This document shows, piece after piece, positions 24,660 through 34,972 of a DNA stretch of 64,000 bases. Both the position numbers and the translations under genes were made by a program. The DNA is taken from contig NZ_CP186274.1 in NCBI RefSeq assembly GCF_049331405.1, positions 1,984,001 through 2,048,000 on the forward strand, read 5' to 3'. This stretch comes from PoT sp049331405. Its GTDB lineage: Bacteria > Planctomycetota > Planctomycetia > Isosphaerales > Isosphaeraceae. The notes below the pieces were generated by a model. It searched no databases. It was not told where the DNA came from and saw only the letters and a program-made list of their open reading frames with translations. Numbering within the stretch: the first letter of the stretch is position 1; every line of letters begins with the position of its first letter.

Positions 24660-26240
24660 ATGTCGAATCTGTTTGCGAGGAAGTCGATCGCGGCCCTCAA
24701 GGCCGAGGCGGAAGCGAGCGATGAGGGGGGGCCGAAGCGAGCCCTGACGTCGTTCGACCTGACCATGCTTGGCATCGGCGCAATCATCGGTGCGGGTATC
24801 TTCGTGCTGACGGGGCACGCCGCGGCGTCGAATGCGGGCCCGGCCATCGCCCTCTCGTTCGTCCTGGGCGGCATCGCCTGCGCCTTCGCGGGCCTCTGCT
24901 ACGCCGAGATGGCCTCGACCGTCCCCATCGCCGGCTCCGCCTACACGTATGCCTATGCGACCATGGGCGAATTCGTGGCCTGGCTGATCGGCTGGGACCT
25001 CATCCTGGAATACTCGCTGGGCGCGACGACCGTGGCCATCGGCTGGTCCGGCTACGTCGTCAGCTTCCTGCACACCTTCGGCATCGAGATCCCGCCCCAC
25101 TTCGCCAATGCGCCGGGGACCGAGATGATCAACGTGCCGCAGGCGATCGCCGACAAGCTCCACCTGGCCTCCGGCTGGACGGCCCTCTCGGGCGTCAAGG
25201 AGCTGTTCGAGAAGCATTCGGTGGAATGGCAGGGATTCGCCCACTCCCAGGCCTACGTCAACTTGCCCGCGATGCTCATCGTCGCCTTGGTCACGGCCCT
25301 GCTGGTCGTGGGGATCAAGGAGTCGGCCCGCGTCAACAACGCGATCGTCGTCATCAAGGTCGTGATCGTCCTCCTGTTCATCGCCGCGGGGATCGGCTAC
25401 GTCTCCACCGCCAACTGGGGCGGCTCGTTCATCCCGCCGAACGCGGGCGAGTTCGGGAAGTATGGGTATAGCGGCATCCTCCGAGGTGCGGGAGTCGTCT
25501 TCTTCGCCTTCATCGGGTTCGACGCGGTCTCGACGACGGCCCAGGAAGCGAAGAACCCCCAGCGCGACATGCCCATCGGCATCCTCGGGTCGCTGGTCAT
25601 CTGCACGATCCTCTACATCCTGGTCGCCTTCGTGCTGACCGGGGTCGTGAACTACAAGCAGCTCGACGTCCCCGACCCCATCGCCGTCGGCATCGACGCC
25701 ATCGGCCTGAAGTGGCTGGCCCCCATCATCAAGCTCGGCGCGATCGCGGGCCTCAGCTCGGTCGTACTGGTCATGCTCCTGAGCCAGCCCCGCATCTTCT
25801 ATACTATGTCTCGCGACGGCCTGCTGCCCCCCATCGTCTCGAAGATCCACCCCAAGTTCGGCACCCCTTACATCACGACGATCATCACCGGGTTTGTCGT
25901 CATGATCTCCGCAGCCCTCCTGCCGATCAGCATCGTCGGCGAGTTGGTCTCGATCGGGACGCTGTTCGCCTTCGCCGTCGTCTGCATCGGCGTGCTGGTC
26001 CTCCGGATCACGCAGCCGGACGTCGCTCGTCCGTTCAAGACGCCGGCCGTGTGGGTCACCGCCCCGCTCGGGGCCATCTTCTCCTTCTTCCTGATGTCGG
26101 GCCTGCCACTCGATACCTGGGTCCGGCTCGTCGTCTGGATGGCCATCGGGCTCGTGATCTACTTCGTTTATGGCGCCCGCCACAGCGTCATCGGGCACAA
26201 GAAGCCCGAGGCAAGCCTGGTGGCCGACGAGATCGCCTGA
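24660..26240 (+). CDS. APC-superfamily amino acid permease (CAT-like)
   Basis: A 526-residue transporter of the APC superfamily, cationic amino acid (CAT) branch by length and pattern. LTMLGIGAIIGAGIFVLTG at the first membrane helix is the family consensus, AEMASTVPIAGSAYTYAYA follows, and FFAFIGFDAVSTTAQEAKNPQRDMP is the mid-protein signature. There are about 12-14 membrane helices. CAT-type permeases take up amino acids such as arginine, lysine or others; this cannot be narrowed. The ATG at 24660 has AGAGG at a suitable five bases; the ATG just before it is too close to that site. It converges on CstA. Confidence 0.92.
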   Translation: MSNLFARKSIAALKAEAEASDEGGPKRALTSFDLTMLGIGAIIGAGIFVLTGHAAASNAGPAIALSFVLGGIACAFAGLCYAEMASTVPIAGSAYTYAYATMGEFVAWLIGWDLILEYSLGATTVAIGWSGYVVSFLHTFGIEIPPHFANAPGTEMINVPQAIADKLHLASGWTALSGVKELFEKHSVEWQGFAHSQAYVNLPAMLIVALVTALLVVGIKESARVNNAIVVIKVVIVLLFIAAGIGYVSTANWGGSFIPPNAGEFGKYGYSGILRGAGVVFFAFIGFDAVSTTAQEAKNPQRDMPIGILGSLVICTILYILVAFVLTGVVNYKQLDVPDPIAVGIDAIGLKWLAPIIKLGAIAGLSSVVLVMLLSQPRIFYTMSRDGLLPPIVSKIHPKFGTPYITTIITGFVVMISAALLPISIVGELVSIGTLFAFAVVCIGVLVLRITQPDVARPFKTPAVWVTAPLGAIFSFFLMSGLPLDTWVRLVVWMAIGLVIYFVYGARHSVIGHKKPEASLVADEIA

Positions 26241-26274
26241 CGCCTCGGCTCGAGAGCTTGATGGTTCGAATGCG

Positions 26275-26314
26275 AAAACGACTCGCCCGGATACACATCC
26301 GGGCGAGTCGTTTT
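26275..26314. terminator. Bidirectional terminator between permease and CstA
   Basis: An 18-base inverted repeat with a four-base loop: AAAACGACTCGCCCGGAT at 26275-26292 pairs with 26297-26314. The A run at one side and TTTTT at the other supply a U tract for transcripts from both strands, ending the permease and CstA genes. Confidence 0.85.
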
Positions 26315-26339
26315 TCGTTGGCGGCTCGATCGTCCAAGC

Positions 26340-28472
<2,133 letters not shown>

Positions 28473-28611
28473 TGCAAATCTCGTGGATGGTATCGGTGAT
28501 GAGGCCCGGACGACGCACGCCTCGCGGTCCTTCGGATCCGGACCAGTCTCGCGGGGGCCGTCGAGGGCGTCAAGAACGCCGGCCGGCCCCCTGATTCCTC
28601 TATTTCGAACA

Positions 28612-28965
28612 TCAGCCCCGGCGCGTCTTGTAGCCGATGGCCTGCAAGGCCGACTCCGCCGTCGCCAGGTGATCCCCCTGAAGCTCGATCTGGCCGTCCT
28701 TGAGCGTCCCGCCGGTGCCGCACTTCGTCTTGAGCTTCGCGGCGAGGGCGTCGAGGTCATTGCCCTCGGGGGCGAGGTTCGCGACGACGGTCACGACCTT
28801 GCCCTTCGGCCGCTTCTCGACCTTGAGCCTGGCCGTCTGCTTCTCGGGGGGGATGCGTACGGGCTCGACCACCGGGGGAGGGCACTTGCACTCGGATTCG
28901 AGCAGGCCGCAACAATCGCAGGTGGGGGGACGGTCCCAGGGGGTTCCCGCAAAGAGGCGTTGCAC
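28612..28965 (-). CDS. SUI1/eIF1-like translation factor (YciH type)
   Basis: A 117-residue protein. The C-terminal part from about residue 50 is a SUI1 domain: KGKVVTVVANLAPEGNDLDALAAKLKTKCGTGGT and IELQGDHLATAESALQAIGYK. SUI1 proteins check start-codon choice in eukaryotes and archaea; bacterial YciH members affect initiation fidelity. The N-terminal piece has five Cys (C16, C18, C19, C26, C28) in CDCCGLLESECKC, a likely metal site. The start GTG at 28965 is preferred: GAGGA lies six bases upstream, and a start further upstream would run into the DinB gene, whose stop is at 28982. Confidence 0.85.
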   Translation of the reverse strand: MQRLFAGTPWDRPPTCDCCGLLESECKCPPPVVEPVRIPPEKQTARLKVEKRPKGKVVTVVANLAPEGNDLDALAAKLKTKCGTGGTLKDGQIELQGDHLATAESALQAIGYKTRRG

Positions 28966-28981
28966 GTTCGGTCCTCGGGGA

Positions 28982-29482
28982 TCAGTCGGTGGAGTATCGG
29001 GGAAGTTGGGCGATGCCCAGGTTGGCCCGCTTGGCATACAGGAACCGGAGGTGATGGTCGACGTGGCCGACCATCTTGGCCACGACCTCGGCCAGGGTCA
29101 GGCGACTCCCCTCGCTGTGCTGGCCGGAGCGGGCGAAGTCCTCCTCCTTGCACTTCCTCAGGAGCCGGCTCATCCAGCGGTGGTTGGCGACGAACAGGTT
29201 GACCGCCTCCTCGACGGGCATCGACTTCGAGTCGAGCCGGCGGATCCAGGCGTTCTCGTCGAAGGCCTGGAGAACCGGGTTCTCCTCGGCGATCAGGCGC
29301 TTGGCCCGGTCGGAGAGGACGAGCTCGGTGTCGAGCATATGGGCCACGAGCTCGGCGATCGACCAGGCGCCGGGGCCGGGGGTCGCCTGTGCCTGCTCGG
29401 GCGTGAGGCCGTGGGTGGCATAGACCAGGATCGGCCCGACCTCATCGAAGCGGTCGAGCACCTTGGAGATAGCGAGCATCAA
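28982..29482 (-). CDS. DinB-family four-helix protein
   Basis: A 166-residue DinB/YfiT-type four-helix bundle. The pattern is VLDRFDEVGPILVYATHGLT, then WSIAELVAHMLDTEL with the first His, and VGHVDHHLRFLYAKR with the others, giving a three-His metal site. The GAWSI segment is typical. Such proteins are metal-dependent, often thiol or transferase enzymes, and are unrelated to the DNA polymerase of the same name. It overlaps the gene upstream by four bases and lies 16 bases before SUI1. Function not defined. Confidence 0.82.
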   Translation of the reverse strand: MMLAISKVLDRFDEVGPILVYATHGLTPEQAQATPGPGAWSIAELVAHMLDTELVLSDRAKRLIAEENPVLQAFDENAWIRRLDSKSMPVEEAVNLFVANHRWMSRLLRKCKEEDFARSGQHSEGSRLTLAEVVAKMVGHVDHHLRFLYAKRANLGIAQLPRYSTD

Positions 29483-29991
29483 ACTTCGTCCTCGACGCTA
29501 TTGGGTTCGTCGGTCCTATGCCAGATGGCCAGTTGAGGGTTCCCGTATTCGAGGAACCAGATCTCCTCCTCGACGCCGATCTCGGCGGCGAACCGATGCG
29601 CCACGAGGTGGTTCACGACCTCCAGCGAGGCGGTCCAGGAGTCGGTCTTGGGGTCGGAGTCGTTCCCAGGGTTGTGGAAGATGAACCGGATCACCAGCAC
29701 CCGCTCGTCGATCGGCCCGTTCGGCGAGAGGTAGCGCCCATCCATCTCGTAGATGGAGTAGCCCCTGGAGGCCCGGCAGAGGTTCTTGACCCAAGAATCC
29801 TCGTCGAACGCCTCATTACGCCTGCGGTTTTTCGCGATCGAATCCTTCACGAACGGGACCGAGCGGATCGCGGACTCGTCGAAGAGGCCCTCGAGGACCT
29901 CCTGGATCTTGCCGAAGTAACCCAGCTTCTTGGGCAGGATCACCTCGTACATGCGAGCCGGCTTCGGCCCTTCCAGCGCGTATTTGGACAT
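29479..29991 (-). CDS. Unknown protein, first gene of a four-gene cluster
   Basis: A 170-residue protein I do not recognise. It starts MYEVILPKKLGYFGKIQEVL after a short lead, has the segment SDPKTDSWTASLEVVNHLVAHRFAAEIGVEEEIWFLEY, and ends acidic. There is no signal peptide, membrane segment or obvious catalytic motif; a mixed alpha/beta fold is likely. Its stop overlaps the DinB start in ATGA, and SUI1 and CstA follow on the same strand, so it probably opens that transcript. Reading frame is well supported, function is not. Confidence 0.65.
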   Translation of the reverse strand: MSKYALEGPKPARMYEVILPKKLGYFGKIQEVLEGLFDESAIRSVPFVKDSIAKNRRRNEAFDEDSWVKNLCRASRGYSIYEMDGRYLSPNGPIDERVLVIRFIFHNPGNDSDPKTDSWTASLEVVNHLVAHRFAAEIGVEEEIWFLEYGNPQLAIWHRTDEPNSVEDEV

Positions 29992-30173
29992 ATTCTAAAG
30001 CCCTGTCCAGCCGCCCCGGGCGGATCCGCCTCGAGCCCTTCGGTCGTAACCCCAACCCTAGATTAACGGATTCGCCCGGAAATGTCCCCACACTCAGGCC
30101 TGGCGGCGACCCGCCTGGCCTGGCGGCTCCAAGTCCTTGGCATGCGGGGATGGTATCGTACGTTCACCGAAAG

Positions 30174-30202
30174 TTGATTCCAGGGCCAAGTGCGGTTAGT
30201 AT
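30174..30202 (+). promoter_or_regulatory. Promoter candidate of the sulfite reductase gene
   Basis: TTGATT (30174-30179) and TAGTAT (30197-30202) are separated by 17 bases, 86 bases before the cysI-type ATG. Four of six -35 bases fit the consensus. Confidence 0.45.
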
Positions 30203-30239
30203 GGCATTTTTGACGATCTTCATGAGGTTACCGACCATT

Positions 30240-30261
30240 CGCCAGACAACGTCGTCTGGCG
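30240..30261 (+). promoter_or_regulatory. Inverted repeat in the sulfite reductase leader
   Basis: CGCCAGAC (30240-30247) and GTCTGGCG (30254-30261) form perfect arms around six bases, between the promoter candidate and the GGAGG ribosome site. It could be a repressor operator or an RNA hairpin. Confidence 0.4.
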
Positions 30262-30288
30262 GCGGCGACGGCCTGGAGGTGGGGCGCG

Positions 30289-32058
30289 ATGGATTCGAGT
30301 GGGAGCAGCGGGCCTAAGCCGAGCAAGGTCGAGGCGATCAAGATTGCCAGCCAGTATCTCCACACGTTCATCGCCAACGAGGCGAGGAACGGCGAGACCC
30401 ACTTCACCGAAGACGCGGCCACCGTGCTCAAATTTCACGGCTCGTACCAGCAGGACGACCGCGACGTCCGCACGCAGATGAAGCGAGAGAACAAGGAGAA
30501 GGCGTACCAGTTCATGGTCCGCGTGCGCATGCCGGGCGGCAAGCTCACCTCCGACCAGTACCTCGCCATCGACAAGCTCGCGTTCGAGCTGGGCAACAAG
30601 ACCCTCCGGATCACGACCCGGCAGGAATTCCAGCTCTACGGCATCCTCAAGCTGGACCTGCCGACCACCATGCGGCGGATCAACGAGACGTTGCTCTCGA
30701 CCCTGGCCGCCTGCGGCGACGTCGAGCGTAACGTCCTGAGCTGCCCCGCGCCGATCCGGGACACGATCCGCGACGCCCTCCAGGAAGACGCCGACCGCTG
30801 GGCCTCCCACGCCGCCCCCAGGGCCTCGAGCTACTGGGATATCTGGCTCGACGGCGAGAAGATCGAGAACACGCTGCTGCCCCCGGCCGGCCCCATCGAG
30901 GTCCCCACGCCCGGCGACGACCCCGTCGAGCCGATCTACGGCAAGGCCTACCTCCCGCGCAAGTTCAAGACGGCCTTCGCCATCCCCGAGGACAACTGCA
31001 CCGACATCCACGCCAACGACCTCGGCTACCTCGCCGTCGTCGAGACAGGCAAGCTCGTCGGCTACAACGTCCTGGTCGGCGGCGGCCTCGGCACGACCCC
31101 GAGCGCCCAGAAGACCTTCCCGTTCCTCTCGGTGCCCCTCTGCTTCGTGGCCCGCGACGAGATCCTCAAGATCGGCGAGGCCGTGCTGAAGGTCTTCCGC
31201 GACTTCGGCAACCGCTCCGACCGCAAGCGGGCCCGGCTCAAGTACATCATCCACGACTGGGGGATGCCCGCCTTCCGGGCCAAGATCGAGGAATACCTCG
31301 GCCACCCGCTCCAGGATCCCAAGCCCGTCTTCGTCACCGACGTCGACGACCACCTCGGCTGGCACGCCCAGGGAGACGGCAAGCTCTTCCTCGGCATCCC
31401 CGTCGAGAATGGCCGGATCAAGGATTACGGCACCTTCCGCCTGGCGAGCTGCCTCCGCGACCTGTTCACCAAGTACGAGATGGCCGCCCGGCTGACCTGC
31501 CAGCAGTCGATCCTGCTGACCAATCTCGACCCGACCTGGCGCCCCGAGATCGAGGCGGCCTTGCAGGAATACGGCATCGCGACCGTCGAGCAGGTCTCGA
31601 CCGTCCGCCGATGGTCGATGGCCTGCCCGGCCCTTCCGACCTGCGGCCTCGCCGTGACCGAGTCGGAACGGGCCCTGCCGACCATCCTCGACCAGCTCGA
31701 GGGCGAGCTCGAGAAGCTCGGCCTGGCCGAGGAACGGTTCACCGTCCGGATGACCGGCTGCCCCAACGGCTGTGCCCGGCCCTACAACTCGGACATCGGC
31801 CTGGTCGGCCGCTCGGCGTCGAAGAACCCCGACGGCAGCCCCGGCCCCGGAACGTACACCATCTTCCTCGGCGGGCGGACCACCGGCGACCGACTCAACG
31901 TCGAGTTCAAGGATTACGTCCCGTTCGAGAAGGTCGTCGAGGAACTCGTGCCCGTCTTCAGCCGTTTCAAGTCCGAGCGGCAGGAGGCCGAGACCTTCGG
32001 CGACTTCTGCCACCGCCTCGGCGTCGAGGAACTCGCCGGGGCCTCGACCACGAGCTGA
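30289..32058 (+). CDS. cysI: Assimilatory sulfite reductase hemoprotein
   Basis: A 589-residue sulfite/nitrite reductase-family protein with siroheme and a [4Fe-4S] cluster. The cluster ligands are C446 and C452 (CPALPTC) and C491 and C495 (TGCPNGC), the CX5C...CX3C pattern. RVRMPGGKLTSDQY and KTLRITTRQEFQLYG are the ferredoxin-like half-domain signatures. The enzyme makes sulfide from sulfite for cysteine. The length and KENKEKAYQFMVR start match CysI rather than nitrite reductase; the electron donor may be a flavoprotein or ferredoxin, and no CysJ is adjacent. GGAGG lies nine bases before the ATG. Confidence 0.9.
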   Translation: MDSSGSSGPKPSKVEAIKIASQYLHTFIANEARNGETHFTEDAATVLKFHGSYQQDDRDVRTQMKRENKEKAYQFMVRVRMPGGKLTSDQYLAIDKLAFELGNKTLRITTRQEFQLYGILKLDLPTTMRRINETLLSTLAACGDVERNVLSCPAPIRDTIRDALQEDADRWASHAAPRASSYWDIWLDGEKIENTLLPPAGPIEVPTPGDDPVEPIYGKAYLPRKFKTAFAIPEDNCTDIHANDLGYLAVVETGKLVGYNVLVGGGLGTTPSAQKTFPFLSVPLCFVARDEILKIGEAVLKVFRDFGNRSDRKRARLKYIIHDWGMPAFRAKIEEYLGHPLQDPKPVFVTDVDDHLGWHAQGDGKLFLGIPVENGRIKDYGTFRLASCLRDLFTKYEMAARLTCQQSILLTNLDPTWRPEIEAALQEYGIATVEQVSTVRRWSMACPALPTCGLAVTESERALPTILDQLEGELEKLGLAEERFTVRMTGCPNGCARPYNSDIGLVGRSASKNPDGSPGPGTYTIFLGGRTTGDRLNVEFKDYVPFEKVVEELVPVFSRFKSERQEAETFGDFCHRLGVEELAGASTTS

Positions 32059-32079
32059 GCCCGCCCTGTCCATCGATGC

Positions 32080-32111
32080 GATGGATCGGTCGTTCGGGCG
32101 ATCGATCCATC
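32080..32111 (+). terminator. Hairpin after the sulfite reductase gene
   Basis: GATGGATCGGTCG (32080-32092) pairs with CGATCGATCCATC (32099-32111), one mismatch, six-base loop, 22 bases past the stop. The next bases are A-rich, so the hairpin may stop or protect the transcript without a T tract. Confidence 0.45.
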
Positions 32112-32333
32112 GAAAAGCGGCGCGTACTCCGTTTTCGACGCTGGTCAAGTGCGTGCCGATCGATTATTCTGGAGCGGTTCCGGAACGGGGATGACGTTGC
32201 TTCCTCGCGCTCGTTCAACGAAGCCTACGTCCAGTGCGTGGGCCCCGTTGCCCGAGATGGTATCGCCGCTCCGGAGAATTCGATCCCCCAGTGGCACGAC
32301 CCCGAGGAGTCTCGGTCGTCTCAGGAGAACCGC

Positions 32334-32552
32334 GTGGCCAAAGAGGAACCGATCCGCACCGAGGGCCGTATCGTCGAGGCCCTGCCGAATACCCAGTTCA
32401 TGGTGGAGTTGGAAAGCGGTCACCGCATTCTCGCTCACATCGCCGGCAAGATGCGCAAGAATTTCATCCGAATCGTGCCGGGCGACCGCGTCACGATCGA
32501 GATCACGCCGTATGACCTGACCAAGGGGCGAATCATCTACCGCGAGCGTTGA
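32334..32552 (+). CDS. infA: Translation initiation factor IF-1
   Basis: A 72-residue S1/OB-fold protein, exactly the size of IF-1. The pattern is EGRIVEALPNTQFMVELESGHRILAHIAGKMRKNFIRI, then VTIEITPYDLTKGRI and a basic end. IF-1 sits in the A site of the 30S subunit and helps IF-2 and IF-3 at initiation. I chose the GTG at 32334 (VAKEEPIRTEG), since AGGAG lies six bases before it. Upstream in-frame sequence would continue into a long arginine-rich stretch. It is not in an S10/secY gene block as in many bacteria; here it stands alone after cysI. Confidence 0.93.
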   Translation: MAKEEPIRTEGRIVEALPNTQFMVELESGHRILAHIAGKMRKNFIRIVPGDRVTIEITPYDLTKGRIIYRER

Positions 32553-33149
32553 TCGATTCCGCCCGCCCCTCGATCGTCCCGACGCGGCGATCGAAGCCCT
32601 CCTCCCGACGGCATCCCCCATCATCGGATCGAACCCTCCGTCGATCGGATCCGTCGGCCGGCCCGACCGCAAATGCCGGCGACCGCAGGGATTCCGTCAA
32701 CCATGAGTCAAGCCTCTCCGGGTGACTTGGACAAGCGAGGCCGCTTGTCCTTGCTTCCCGGTTCTTTCTTTTCGAAGGCTTGGGACGAAGAATGTCGGAC
32801 CGGGCGGTTCTCCGGGAACGAACGGTCATCCCGGATTTCGCGGATGTCCGGAGGTTTCGAGTAGACTGTCCTTCGCCGCCGAACGATGAAATGGTATAAG
32901 GTCGCGCCGGTGCTCCTTCGATACCACATCTCCTCTTGATCGCACCGCGTGCCGTTCCTCGACCACATCCGGGAGGATATTCTCCCGGCGGTAACGAATG
33001 GCCAAAGTCCGGCAATATCGCCTCGGCTCGGCCTCGGGAATTGGATTCCCAATGAGGCAGTTCCAGGCGGATTCTCCCCCGTGCTGGCGGGCAGCCGTCG
33101 CCCAGGATGAAGACGGCGCAACAAAGACCTATCCAGGAAGGAGGGGGCT
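32553..33149. other. Long intergenic region
   Basis: These 597 bases hold a hairpin at 32729-32750, and the ribosome site of the next gene at the end. Several open frames exist on both strands, but they are Arg/Pro/Ser-rich and lack start sites of quality. No RNA gene was recognised. Confidence 0.45.
32729..32750 (+). terminator. Hairpin downstream of IF-1
   Basis: GGACAAGCG (32729-32737) pairs perfectly with CGCTTGTCC (32742-32750) around a four-base loop, followed by TTGCTT. It is about 175 bases after the IF-1 stop. Confidence 0.4.
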
Positions 33150-33152
33150 TTG
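33138..33152 (+). promoter_or_regulatory. Ribosome site that selects a TTG start
   Basis: AAGGAGG at 33138-33144 is a complete Shine-Dalgarno match five bases before the TTG at 33150. No ATG in frame occurs before residue 86, where the signal-like part would already be lost. The site therefore supports the TTG as the start of the next gene. Confidence 0.55.
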
Positions 33153-34889
33153 GGACCGACCGAACTCCCCTTGCAGCGCAAGAGCTCAGGATCGCGGACC
33201 GGACGCCATGCCGGGACAGACGCCGTCGGCGTGAACAACAGCGTGGGCGCCGGTGCTCGAATCGAGCAGGCTCCAACCGGCCACGGAGCCTGGTTCGAAG
33301 GCCTCCTCCGCGGGCTCCTCCGCGTTTTCAATCTCGGACACGCATCCACGGTGACGTCGGATCGAGGTGCTGCGCGCAGGAAACGCCTGGCCTCGTCCCG
33401 CCTGATGCCCGAATCCCTGGAGTTGCGCCTGGCCCTCTCGGCGACGCCCGCCGTGGTGATGGGGTCGGCGACAACGAAGGATTCCCACGGCGTCACGATC
33501 GACTACAACGTAACGACGCCACCCGACGCCCAGCATCCGTTGATGTTCAGCGTATATCGCTCGGCCGACGCGACGCTGAGCGCCGACGATACGCCCGTGG
33601 GCTCTGAGACCCTGGTGCTCCCCGGGCAGGGGACGGCAACCCTCGACGACTCGGGCCAGGTGGCCTCGGCGGTCGGACACCATCAGCTCACGATCCCGCT
33701 GCCCGACGGCCTGCCGCTCAACCCCGAGCATCCTTATGTCCTGGTGACGGCGAATGCCCCCCAGGCGCTGGAGTCGGGCGACACAAGCGCCACGGCCTCG
33801 TTCCGGGTCTACACCATTGGCGTCGTGACGCACGGGGGGATCCAGAACACGTCCTGGAAGAACGGCCCGCCGTGGCAGTTGCAGACGGCCTACTTGATGC
33901 AGACCGAGGGCTACGACGAGGTGCTGCCGTTCAACTGGGTCCAGTACAGCAACACCGCCGGCGATGCCGTGAAGCAGGTCCCCCGGTTGTATAGCCAGCT
34001 CATGAAGCTGGTCGACCGGTTCCCGTCCGATGCCGTGGTCGACCTGCACCTGATCGGCCACAGCGAGGGGACCATGATCAACAGCCAGCTCCTGCTGAAG
34101 CTGGGCAAGGACATGCCTTCGCAGTTGCAGACGGGCTGGATCGAGAACACGCTGCTCGATCCCCACTCGGCGAACACCGGCGGCCCCGGCACGCAATACA
34201 GCGTGGCCGGCAACCCGCTCGGCTGGATCGCGAAGGGCCTGCTCGACTCGTACCAGTCGAAGGCCAAGGATCCGCTCGTCGTCGTGCCGGACTTCGTCGA
34301 CCAGGCGCAGGTCTTCTACCAGCAGACGCCGGCCTCGAAGGACCATGGCACGAATGGTCACATCTATAACCTCTGGGGCCAGGTGCCGGTCAAGGGGAAG
34401 GCCGACTACTTCAACCTGACGGCGGCCGGCGCCACGCATAGCGGCAAGACCGGCGTCTCCGTCTGGTACATGAAGAACGTCGCCCCCTATCTCGGCGACG
34501 GAGCCCCCGAGGTCCTCAAGGATGCGCTCCGCGGCCAGATCGACGCCAGCAGCGGCACCCCGCTGGACGGCGGCGGGTCGTACACGAACACGAGCACGCC
34601 GACCTTCAGCGGGACCTCGAGCCCCGGCTCGACCGTCTACTTCTTCGTCGCTCCGGCGAACAAGCCGACCGACCTTGTCCCCGCCGGCAAGGCCCTGACC
34701 GACGCCGACGGCCACTGGTCGATCACGACCCGGAACCTCCGCGACGCCAACTATCGGACCCTCGCGCTGGCCGCCTTGCCGCGCGTAGCTCACCCGCACT
34801 TCGTCCACCCTCGCCTGGCCGTCGTCCCAACCACGCCGATGGGCAAGCTCATCGTCGACGCGAACGCCCCTCGCGTTCGTCGCCGTTGA
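33150..34889 (+). CDS. Surface alpha/beta hydrolase-like protein with LExR-type motif
   Basis: A 579-residue protein whose N-terminal 97 residues end in MPESLELRLALS (86-97). This is the LExR-type motif that opens many planctomycete surface proteins and probably marks export (family knowledge; mechanism unclear). A beta-rich domain follows, then an alpha/beta hydrolase region with GHSEG, S305 as the nucleophile, and HGGIQNTSW near its start. The C-terminal part has an Ig-like stretch (TPTFSGTSSPGSTVYFFVAPA) and a basic end. It might cut an ester or peptide at the surface. The start is a TTG backed by a full ribosome site. Confidence 0.72.
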   Translation: MGPTELPLQRKSSGSRTGRHAGTDAVGVNNSVGAGARIEQAPTGHGAWFEGLLRGLLRVFNLGHASTVTSDRGAARRKRLASSRLMPESLELRLALSATPAVVMGSATTKDSHGVTIDYNVTTPPDAQHPLMFSVYRSADATLSADDTPVGSETLVLPGQGTATLDDSGQVASAVGHHQLTIPLPDGLPLNPEHPYVLVTANAPQALESGDTSATASFRVYTIGVVTHGGIQNTSWKNGPPWQLQTAYLMQTEGYDEVLPFNWVQYSNTAGDAVKQVPRLYSQLMKLVDRFPSDAVVDLHLIGHSEGTMINSQLLLKLGKDMPSQLQTGWIENTLLDPHSANTGGPGTQYSVAGNPLGWIAKGLLDSYQSKAKDPLVVVPDFVDQAQVFYQQTPASKDHGTNGHIYNLWGQVPVKGKADYFNLTAAGATHSGKTGVSVWYMKNVAPYLGDGAPEVLKDALRGQIDASSGTPLDGGGSYTNTSTPTFSGTSSPGSTVYFFVAPANKPTDLVPAGKALTDADGHWSITTRNLRDANYRTLALAALPRVAHPHFVHPRLAVVPTTPMGKLIVDANAPRVRRR

Positions 34890-34927
34890 GCGTCGATTCG
34901 ACCGACCGCGACGAATCCGCATGAAAC

Positions 34928-34965
34928 GAGGCCCTGGCGAGGAACGTCCTCCTCCCCGGGGCCTC
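34928..34965. terminator. Two-part hairpin between converging genes
   Basis: GAGGCCC (34928-34934) pairs with GGGCCTC (34959-34965), and inside GAGGA (34939-34943) pairs with TCCTC (34947-34951). It lies between the two stops. Confidence 0.4.
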
Positions 34966-34972
34966 TTGACGA

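Noticed and set aside
24645..26198. A minus-strand frame across the APC permease gene
   Set aside because: Its composition (Asp/Gly/Glu/Arg repeats) is what antisense of a membrane protein gives. The permease motifs are clear on the plus strand.
28473..28760. Extension of the CstA frame 96 codons upstream
   Set aside because: It overlaps the SUI1 gene and reads as basic, Ser/Pro-rich sequence unlike CstA starts.
29992..30173. Search for a sulfur-linked riboswitch before the sulfite reductase gene
   Set aside because: No SAM or other known aptamer core could be recognised; only the palindrome and promoter were seen.
30220..32148. A minus-strand frame of about 640 codons across cysI
   Set aside because: The plus strand has all four cluster cysteines; the reverse frame has no recognisable domain.
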